Below are positions 1-6,531 of a stretch of 11,646 nucleotides of DNA, one piece after another (position 1 is the stretch's first letter; every line of letters begins with the position of its first letter). The stretch is from an uncultured Campylobacter sp. (GTDB taxonomy: Bacteria; Campylobacterota; Campylobacteria; Campylobacterales; Campylobacteraceae). The notes under the pieces were generated by a model. The model ran no database searches. It worked only from the letters and a program-made list of their open reading frames with translations, and had not been told where the DNA came from. The stretch is from positions 1 to 11,646 of the forward strand of contig CALHQN010000163.1 of assembly GCA_938036585.1 (NCBI GenBank). The letters are read 5' to 3'. Position numbers and translations under genes: made by a program.

Positions 1-1051
1 TAAAGCAGGCGTCCGCCTTGATCTTGCGCCCTGCGTGCTCGTCCATAAAGCGTTTGCCGGTCTTTGGATCGACGGTTAGACCATAGGTGTTGCAGCAGTG
101 GTTGGTGAAATTTACTGCGGCGCCGAAACCCTTTTCGTCGGGCGAGCAATATGGAAGGAATTGAATCCACGACGTTAAAAGGGTAAATGCACCGATTCTA
201 TTTGCTGCTAGCATCGCTCCTGCCGAGCTTCCAGGGTGGTTGGTGCTGTCTATGCTAGGCACTACGCGCGGATCTTGGATCTGGCGATACCATAGATCGC
301 GTCCATATCCGCCCGAGGCTAGTAAAATGCCGTCTTTAGCTTTATAGCTCTTTTTCTCGCCGCTTTTATTTTCCAGATCGTCGCTAAAGAGTTTCGGATC
401 AAATTTATACTCCTCGCGCGCTTCTACGCCCACGACGCGGCCGCTGTCATCCACGATAAAATCATCAAATTTCGTGCGGGTCTTGATCGTGACGTTAGGA
501 TCGTTTTGAAGCTTATTCATCATCGGCTGGATGTAGCCCGAGCCCGAGCCGTTGGTCGATTGCAAGCTTCTTGCGACGCTGTGGCCACTTTCAAAGATCA
601 GCTTGTCGCTAAACTCCGCTCCGCAGCCTACTAAAAGATCCACCGCATCATTGCTGCGATCGAACATCACGCCCAAAAGATCGGTGTGGTTAAGTCCTAA
701 CCCGTCTTTTACGGCATCAGCGATAAAAAGTTCCTTGCTATCCTTAATGCCCTGCGCTACTTGAAATTTATTCATCGGAGCAGCCATGTTTCCGCCGTTG
801 ATGACGGAATTTCCGCCCGCTCGACCCATCTTTTCAAGCACTAGCACCTTTTTGCCGCGTCCGCTGGCTTTAATCGCCGCGGCAAGCCCCGCAAAACCGG
901 TGCCGATGATGACGATATCGTATTCCTCGTCAAATTTGACATCCTTGGCGTTTTGCGCCGCAGCTGCGCTACTAGCCCCTAGCGCAAGCGCTCCGGCGCC
1001 CACCGCGCTAATCTTTAAAAAACTACGTCTTGATACATCATGCTTTTGCAT
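1..1051 (-). CDS. Tat-exported FAD-binding flavoprotein, flavocytochrome c / fumarate reductase superfamily (3' end beyond window)
   Basis: The visible 350 residues run off the left edge; relatives suggest about 130 more. The N-terminus has a twin-arginine signal (SRRSFLK, R8-R9) followed by a hydrophobic, Ala-rich stretch to about residue 32, so the protein should be exported folded with its flavin. An FAD Rossmann motif follows (DIVIIGTGFAG, about 45-55), then an Asn-rich flavin segment (GGNSVINGGN, 79-88) and the NHPG motif seen in Shewanella FccA. No CXXCH haem motif is visible, so electrons must come from a separate cytochrome, perhaps encoded beyond the left edge. Aligned by eye to FccA, the catalytic Arg is kept (R342 in GRK), but the substrate-binding His, Glu and second Arg appear as L299, N317 and C320. 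A reductase of an organic acceptor other than fumarate is therefore more likely than fumarate reductase itself. The ATG at 1051 is supported by AAGGAG at 1057-1062, 5 nt upstream. Family is secure; substrate is unknown. Confidence 0.9.
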   Translation of the reverse strand, partial: MQKHDVSRRSFLKISAVGAGALALGASSAAAAQNAKDVKFDEEYDIVIIGTGFAGLAAAIKASGRGKKVLVLEKMGRAGGNSVINGGNMAAPMNKFQVAQGIKDSKELFIADAVKDGLGLNHTDLLGVMFDRSNDAVDLLVGCGAEFSDKLIFESGHSVARSLQSTNGSGSGYIQPMMNKLQNDPNVTIKTRTKFDDFIVDDSGRVVGVEAREEYKFDPKLFSDDLENKSGEKKSYKAKDGILLASGGYGRDLWYRQIQDPRVVPSIDSTNHPGSSAGAMLAANRIGAFTLLTSWIQFLPYCSPDEKGFGAAVNFTNHCCNTYGLTVDPKTGKRFMDEHAGRKIKADACF

Positions 1052-1084
1052 TACAACTCCTTTAATTGAAATGTGCTGTTAGAA

Positions 1085-1113
1085 ATGATAACTCGAATTT
1101 TAAGGTAAGTCAA
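1085..1113 (-). promoter_or_regulatory. Sigma70-type promoter of the flavoprotein gene
   Basis: Read on the minus strand, TTGACT (1108-1113) is followed by a 17-bp spacer and TATCAT (1085-1090), close to the bacterial sigma70 consensus with ideal spacing. Transcription should start near 1078, giving a leader of about 27 nt that carries the AAGGAG ribosome-binding site at 1057-1062. A good -35 is notable because Campylobacter housekeeping promoters usually lack one. No operator palindrome was recognised. Confidence 0.6.
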
Positions 1114-1165
1114 ATAGTGTAACGCTATGAATGGATAGTAAAAAGCTATGAAATATGGGCGTTGA

Positions 1166-1223
1166 TATAAAATTTTGAAATTTGGCAAGCTGGATTTAAA
1201 ATTTAGAAATTTTAAAATTTACA
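1166..1223. other. AAATTT-rich intergenic block
   Basis: Five AAATTT words start at about 1170, 1178, 1199, 1207 and 1215 in this short AT-rich stretch between the flavoprotein promoter and the terminator. There is no open reading frame or RNA gene signature. AAATTT is palindromic, so the block could pair weakly with itself, and it would be intrinsically bent. It may simply reflect the genome-wide abundance of this word. It could act as an upstream AT-rich element of the promoter at 1085-1113; that role is inference. Confidence 0.5.
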
Positions 1224-1264
1224 AGAAGCGCTCGTTTGCAAAATGCTTGTGAACGCAAAAGCGC

Positions 1265-1307
1265 ACTCGGCACGAAAATCGCAATGAATGCAAAATTCGC
1301 GCCGAGT
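1265..1307 (-). terminator. Probable terminator of the pbpC / alpha-2-macroglobulin operon
   Basis: ACTCGGC (1265-1271) and GCCGAGT (1301-1307) form a perfect 7-bp inverted repeat just after the macroglobulin stop codon. Past one mismatch, four more pairs form (CGAA 1273-1276 with TTCG 1295-1298), leaving an 18-nt loop. On the minus strand the stem is followed by GCGCTTTTGCG, a short and slightly displaced U-run, so termination may be only moderately efficient. On the plus strand the tail is TTATAA, so the minus orientation is preferred. Confidence 0.45.
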
Positions 1308-1318
1308 TTATAACGCCC

Positions 1319-4300
1319 TTAGCGAGCGACTTTAAATTTAAGCGTTTGCATATCGTAGTTATTTACTCGCTCGTATTGCATATCCTCGATAGAGATCGCA
1401 GGAAGCGCGCACGAGCCCGACATAATCACGTTTATCGGCGTGTAGATGACGCCGGTACTATTATAGCCCTCTTGCGGATCGTAGTAAAAATAACCGCTTT
1501 TCGGGAAGTGAAGCACTCGGTCGTACAGATACTCCGTATGCTCGATCGCTACGCTATCTACAAAGCCCTCAGGACGAGCCTGTGCAGCCGAGCCCAGGCG
1601 CTCATTTACCGCCTCAAAGCAGCTAGGCATCGCCTCGTCGATCGCGAAATTATATAGATAATGATTCGCTCGCCAGCTAATTTTAGAGTAAATTTTCTGC
1701 CCTACTTTGAGCTTGTTTAGATCGACGATATTGCCGCGAGCATCGAGAAACTCGCGATAAATTTCAACCTTCTTATCTCGGTCGTTATCAAACGGTCTAT
1801 TTATGCTAAGTGGGCTATGTTTGACCGCAGCGCTTTCATATCCAAATCCCAGCACCGTAAAAAACAGTTCGCCGTTGCCGCTCATCGGCGTAAATTCTAT
1901 CGCGCCGTCTTTAACCGCAAGCTTAGTATCCAGCGGCGAATTGAAATTTTTCGTCTCGCCGTCGTATTTCAAAGCAAAGCTAATATCTTTTTTAGCGTCC
2001 TTAAAATACGCATCAAATCCGCGTATAACGCTCGCTCGCTCCTGCGTATTGTCTGCATCTTTTAGGTTGCGCACGAGCGCGATAGCCGCCTTGCTTGTGC
2101 TATCGTCTTTGATGCCCGCCTTGCCGAATGCGTAGAGCTTAAAGGCGGCGTCTCTTATGTCGCTAGCAAACGTCAAGCCCGCTCCGTCTTCGGCATAGTC
2201 ATAATCCATTTGGTTTATTTTTTCACGCATGAAGTTAAACTCGGTCGTCATATTGTGCTTTTTAAGTATCGCAGCCATAGCGATGCGAGCCATCGGCGAG
2301 TTATCATAAAGGCCGTTGTCGAAAATGAAATTTATCTCATCATCATCGAGCTTGCCGTATTGATCTAGCACGAAATCCGCGTATATTCGAAGCGTATCTT
2401 GTTCTTTGTAGTCTGATTTTAAGGCGCTAAATATCAGCGATCTTTGCCTGTTGCTAAGGAATTTATAGCGCGCATCAAGCTCTAATAAAACGTCGCTTGC
2501 ATAGATCGAAGCGTAGTAATTAGTCACGCCGCTAGCGCTCCAGTAGCCGAAACTGCCGCTAGGTTTGAGGCGAGAGAGAATGCGATTTGCGTGAGCGTTT
2601 ACGTAGTTTACTACGGTCTGGTTGGAGTCTTTGCGCGCGATATAATCAAGCGCCACCATCTTTGAGGTAAGCTGCTCGGTGCAACCGTAAGGATAGGAGT
2701 AAAGCTCCTCCGCTAGGCTAAAAGCGTTAGGCGCAGAGCTTACGTGGGTATAAATTTCTTTATAGCTCGGATCGATTTTGAGCGTTACGGGCTTATCGCC
2801 GTAGCTTGCGTGAAATATTTTCGAGCGCGGGAACTGGCTGATGATGTCAAATTCCACGTTATTGCTAAATTTCTGCCCGTTTGCGTCAAGATCAAATTTA
2901 ATATTCGCATCGCCTATATCAAGCGCGCTTGCGGTGAAGCTTAGGTGCTTGACCTCAAGCGGTTTGAGCGTGAAATTCGCCTCGCCGCCGCTTATGGAAA
3001 TCGACTGGCCAGAGCCGATCTTTAAAATCGAAATTTGCTCTTTATCGGTCGTATTGATGAGCGTTAGCGGTACCGAAATTTCATCGCCTCGCACCAGATA
3101 GGTCAGATCCGCAGGCTTTATAACTACGTCGTCTTTGACCCGCACCTCCGCGTTTGCCGAGCCTATCTTGTCGGTTTGACCGATCGCCATAGCGCTTAGG
3201 CGGACTATGGAGTTAAAATTTTGCGGCAGCGCGAGATCAAATTTCGCCTCGCCGTTTGCGTCCGCTTTTGCGATCAGCATCTTGATAAATTTTTTCTGCT
3301 TTTTATTTTCGACCGGGCTTAAATTTCGTTTAGCCTTCGCCATTACGCCGTCGCCGCCGAAGCTTAGCTCTTTAGCTATGGTTTGATATACGCTAAGATC
3401 GTCGTAGATATCGAAATACTGCATCGCAAAATACGCGCTAACGTCGAATGCCCCAAATGCATCGAGCTCGCTTTGCGAGACGATGTCTAGGATGCCCAGA
3501 TCGACCGCATACAGCACGATCTTGGAATTCGGCTCGCTTTTTACGCTGATCTGCGCGTTTTGACCGTTTTTATAAACCTTATCGGATAAAATTTGAACTC
3601 CCGCTTTGTGCTCGCTCGCATCCAGCGCCACCGGGATGTTGGCGTAAGCGCGAAGCGGCATCGCAGCAGGCGTCGCCGCGCGGGTAACTACGGCGTTAAT
3701 ATGTCCGCCGATAAAATTTTTTGACGTTTGCAGCTCGAATTCCGCGCTGTTTCCTTTGATGCGTAAAATTTTATAATCGTAAATTCCTTCGCCGACGAGC
3801 GAGATATTTAGCACGCCGTTTTCGATAGGCGAAGCGATGACGCCTTTGACGCTCTGACCGGGCTTAATCTTATTACTTGCAAGTTTGATTTTGGCGCTTT
3901 GGATATCCTTGGCGTTTACCCGTCCGTAATATCCCCAGCCGCTTACATCCACGCGAACGCTAGCACTCGCGCCGCTTGAGTAGTCGTTTGCGATGATCAC
4001 GTAGTTGCCGCCGTTTTCAAATTTATAGCTAATCTCTCGGGCGTCGGTAGTAAATGCCGATACGAGGCTGAATTCCTCCTGCTCGACATATCTGTTGCCG
4101 TCGTAAACGTAGTTGAAATCGTTGCGGTAAATTTCAACGTCGATCTTGCCCGCGGCTGGCGTTTTTGCTTTGGCATCTATCATCGCAAGTCCTAATTTCA
4201 CGCTATCGCCTGCGGAGACGAAGTCGTTTGACGCCTTGATACCTATAATGCGGTCGTACGGGAAGTAGCTTAGCAAGCGGTATGCGCTTACGGTTTTGCC

Positions 4301-6484
4301 CTCCTCGACGACGCTAAAATTTAGTAAAATATCAGCGGCGTTGGAGACGTTTTGATCGACGCTTGCGGGATCAAGCACGAGCTCCTTTTTGCCCGCGCGA
4401 TCCAGATTAAATTCCGATCTTTGAAGCACTATGGCGCCCGGCTGCTTTAAGCGGTCGTTTGAGAATGAGTAGCCTTCGTAATCTTTTAGCTTTAGCTTCT
4501 TATCGTAAAGCGTCGCTTCCAAGGAACCCTTAAGCTCGCTAGCAGGCGCGCCGGCTAGGTAGTTTGAGCTAAGCTTTGCGATTATTAGCTCATCCGCGCC
4601 GAACTCCTCTTTGCTGGTTAAAATTTCGTTTTTAACGCGGTTTGGGACAAAATTTTCGACGCTGAAGCTCTTAGCCGCGATGATCTTATCTTCGTAGATT
4701 AGATCTAGGCGGTATGTGCCGCTTTTTTCGCCCATAAGCTCGTCTATTTTTACGCTGCCGAACTCGTCCGTTTTAACCGCGCGAGTTAGGATGGAGGTTC
4801 CGGTAGGATCGTAAATTTTAAATTTTATCGGCGTATCTTTTAGCGCGGTAAAATCGCGATTTTTTATTACGATCGTGCCTAAGAGCCGCTCGCCGGGGCT
4901 CACCAGCTCGCTTGCAAAATACACAAACGCGCGCTTTTGCGTAGTAGTTTTTTCGATGCTAGCAATGGCGTTATTAAAGAGCACGAAGCCCTTCTCGTCG
5001 CCCTTTGTAATCTCGATAGAGCGCGGGTTTTTAGATAAAATTTCACGATCCTCGATGCGTAAAATTCCATCCCCGTCCGTTTTATCCTCGATCATCAGCT
5101 CGTTTTTGTCGTTGTAAATTTTAACCTTCGCCCTGCTAAGCTCCTCCGCGTTGCTTAAGCGCGACGTATAGATAAGCGCGCCCTTTTCGCTCAAAACCAC
5201 CTGCGCGGTGATGTCGCTAAGATAGGCGATGCGCGAAACCTCTTGCATCTTTTCGCCCACTTTGTAAAACGCCGTGATCTTGTAGATTCCGTCCTCATAG
5301 CCTTTGAAATCCATCGCGATCTTGTTTTCTAAGACGGCGTTTTTCTGTCCGCCGATGTCGAAATTTTTTACCGCGATCTCGCTAGCTAGGGTATTTACTC
5401 CGTCCTGCTGATCAAAGCTTGCAAAATTTAGAAAATACCTGATATTTTGCTCGCCGATTTTTGAGACGGCGATCTTGACTTCGTTTACGTTTGAGCTTTT
5501 AAACGCAAGCGAGGTGGATTTCGGGATGAAATTTTTCTCGTCGCTAAACGCTACGAAAGGCATTCGATCGCCCATTTTTATATTTTGCTTTATCTCCTCG
5601 CGCAATACGTATGAGCTGTCGCCGAAACCCTTTAGCAGCCGCACTTCATAGGATTTCTCCGGTAAAAACTCGTCGCTTACGATGTCTGCGTGGTAGTAGC
5701 ACTGATCGTCGCTTCCGTCCTCATCGTCCTCGTCGTAATAATAGCGCGGCTGAGTGAGGCTAAATTTATTGATACCCTCGATCCTTACGTATTTTGCAGA
5801 GATACCGTCCATATAGCTAGGAAAGCAAATTCTGCCTGCAAGAGAGCCGTTTTTTAAGCTGGCGGCTCTGATCTGCACGCCGCTTAAATTTGAAGCGTTT
5901 ATATTGTCGTTAAACGGCTCCTCGTCGGTGTTTATGACGATATCGTCCTCAAGCTTCGCGCCCGCTTTGGAGCTAAGATCCGAAATTTGCAAAGTTACGT
6001 TTTGAGCCTTTGGATCGAAAGCGAATAAAAAATTCCTATCGTCGTGCGAGGTGATCTCGTATGTGATGTCGTTTTTGGCTAAATTTATGACGCGAAATAC
6101 CCTGCTGGCTTTTTGCAAGCTATCTTTTGAGACCGCATCATTAAAGCTTACCAAGATAAGTCCCGGGCGCAGCAGCCGCAGCTCGGTGTTTGCAAAAGAC
6201 TCGGTCTCAAACTCAAAACTCTGTTTGCCCATCTGGCACGAGTAGCTTACGCCCGCGCTTAGCTTTGGCCGCGGATAGAAGCGAAAGGTGTTTTCGTTTA
6301 TGCTCTCGTAAGTGCCCGAAATTTTCGGCGAGCATTTCAGCACCGGTTTTTGCGTGATGCTAAAACCGCTCGTATCTATGCCGCCAAACTCGTAATATCC
6401 GTTTTTCGTCTCGATTTCGACTCCCGAGGCAGAAACGGCGCCTAGCGCGCAAAACAGCGCAACGCTTAGCAATTTGTTTTTCAT
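1319..6484 (-). CDS. yfhM: Bacterial alpha-2-macroglobulin with intact thioester motif, periplasmic protease trap
   Basis: This 1721-residue protein is close in size to E. coli ECAM/YfhM (about 1650). It starts with a Sec signal peptide, probably cut after A19 (VSA-SG). There is no lipobox, so it is likely a soluble periplasmic protein rather than a lipoprotein. Visible parts in order: N-terminal beta domains with an acidic loop at 251-260; an MG2-like domain at about 520-615 (SPGER, then YDPTG); the family signature AVDLGIL at 993-999; a Lys/Arg-rich loop at 1050-1068; the core macroglobulin region at about 1070-1160; the thioester motif CTEQ at 1268-1271 preceded by YPYG; a helical thioester domain to about 1530; and a C-terminal beta domain. 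Apart from C1268 the mature protein has six cysteines (51, 83, 220, 262, 1622, 1692). In this family a protease cut triggers collapse and covalent capture through the thioester. The start has AAAGGAA 6 nt upstream. It is second in an operon with pbpC, its usual partner. Confidence 0.95.
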   Translation of the reverse strand: MKNKLLSVALFCALGAVSASGVEIETKNGYYEFGGIDTSGFSITQKPVLKCSPKISGTYESINENTFRFYPRPKLSAGVSYSCQMGKQSFEFETESFANTELRLLRPGLILVSFNDAVSKDSLQKASRVFRVINLAKNDITYEITSHDDRNFLFAFDPKAQNVTLQISDLSSKAGAKLEDDIVINTDEEPFNDNINASNLSGVQIRAASLKNGSLAGRICFPSYMDGISAKYVRIEGINKFSLTQPRYYYDEDDEDGSDDQCYYHADIVSDEFLPEKSYEVRLLKGFGDSSYVLREEIKQNIKMGDRMPFVAFSDEKNFIPKSTSLAFKSSNVNEVKIAVSKIGEQNIRYFLNFASFDQQDGVNTLASEIAVKNFDIGGQKNAVLENKIAMDFKGYEDGIYKITAFYKVGEKMQEVSRIAYLSDITAQVVLSEKGALIYTSRLSNAEELSRAKVKIYNDKNELMIEDKTDGDGILRIEDREILSKNPRSIEITKGDEKGFVLFNNAIASIEKTTTQKRAFVYFASELVSPGERLLGTIVIKNRDFTALKDTPIKFKIYDPTGTSILTRAVKTDEFGSVKIDELMGEKSGTYRLDLIYEDKIIAAKSFSVENFVPNRVKNEILTSKEEFGADELIIAKLSSNYLAGAPASELKGSLEATLYDKKLKLKDYEGYSFSNDRLKQPGAIVLQRSEFNLDRAGKKELVLDPASVDQNVSNAADILLNFSVVEEGKTVSAYRLLSYFPYDRIIGIKASNDFVSAGDSVKLGLAMIDAKAKTPAAGKIDVEIYRNDFNYVYDGNRYVEQEEFSLVSAFTTDAREISYKFENGGNYVIIANDYSSGASASVRVDVSGWGYYGRVNAKDIQSAKIKLASNKIKPGQSVKGVIASPIENGVLNISLVGEGIYDYKILRIKGNSAEFELQTSKNFIGGHINAVVTRAATPAAMPLRAYANIPVALDASEHKAGVQILSDKVYKNGQNAQISVKSEPNSKIVLYAVDLGILDIVSQSELDAFGAFDVSAYFAMQYFDIYDDLSVYQTIAKELSFGGDGVMAKAKRNLSPVENKKQKKFIKMLIAKADANGEAKFDLALPQNFNSIVRLSAMAIGQTDKIGSANAEVRVKDDVVIKPADLTYLVRGDEISVPLTLINTTDKEQISILKIGSGQSISISGGEANFTLKPLEVKHLSFTASALDIGDANIKFDLDANGQKFSNNVEFDIISQFPRSKIFHASYGDKPVTLKIDPSYKEIYTHVSSAPNAFSLAEELYSYPYGCTEQLTSKMVALDYIARKDSNQTVVNYVNAHANRILSRLKPSGSFGYWSASGVTNYYASIYASDVLLELDARYKFLSNRQRSLIFSALKSDYKEQDTLRIYADFVLDQYGKLDDDEINFIFDNGLYDNSPMARIAMAAILKKHNMTTEFNFMREKINQMDYDYAEDGAGLTFASDIRDAAFKLYAFGKAGIKDDSTSKAAIALVRNLKDADNTQERASVIRGFDAYFKDAKKDISFALKYDGETKNFNSPLDTKLAVKDGAIEFTPMSGNGELFFTVLGFGYESAAVKHSPLSINRPFDNDRDKKVEIYREFLDARGNIVDLNKLKVGQKIYSKISWRANHYLYNFAIDEAMPSCFEAVNERLGSAAQARPEGFVDSVAIEHTEYLYDRVLHFPKSGYFYYDPQEGYNSTGVIYTPINVIMSGSCALPAISIEDMQYERVNNYDMQTLKFKVAR

Positions 6485-6490
6485 TAAAAA

Positions 6491-6526
6491 TTCCTTTAAA
6501 AAATTTTATGGAATTGTATACAAAAA
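6491..6526 (-). promoter_or_regulatory. Ribosome-binding site and possible internal promoter of the alpha-2-macroglobulin gene
   Basis: The 47-bp gap between the pbpC stop and the macroglobulin ATG holds AAAGGAA at 6491-6497 (spacing 6 nt), a clear ribosome-binding site. Upstream on the minus strand a T-run leads into TTGTATACAAT. Taking TACAAT (6513-6518) as a -10, transcription would begin near 6506, leaving about 21 nt of leader. The T-run plus -10 pattern fits Campylobacter promoters, but there is no -35. Cotranscription from the pbpC promoter remains likely; this element would only add expression of the trap. Confidence 0.4.
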
Positions 6527-6531
6527 ATCTT

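Noticed and set aside
552..1082. Plus-strand open frames across the flavoprotein gene
   Set aside because: The minus strand encodes a clear Tat-signal flavoprotein with FAD motifs. The plus-strand translations show no family features.
1319..6245. Several plus-strand open frames of 64-110 residues
   Set aside because: All lie opposite the continuous macroglobulin frame, with no domain resemblance or start signals.
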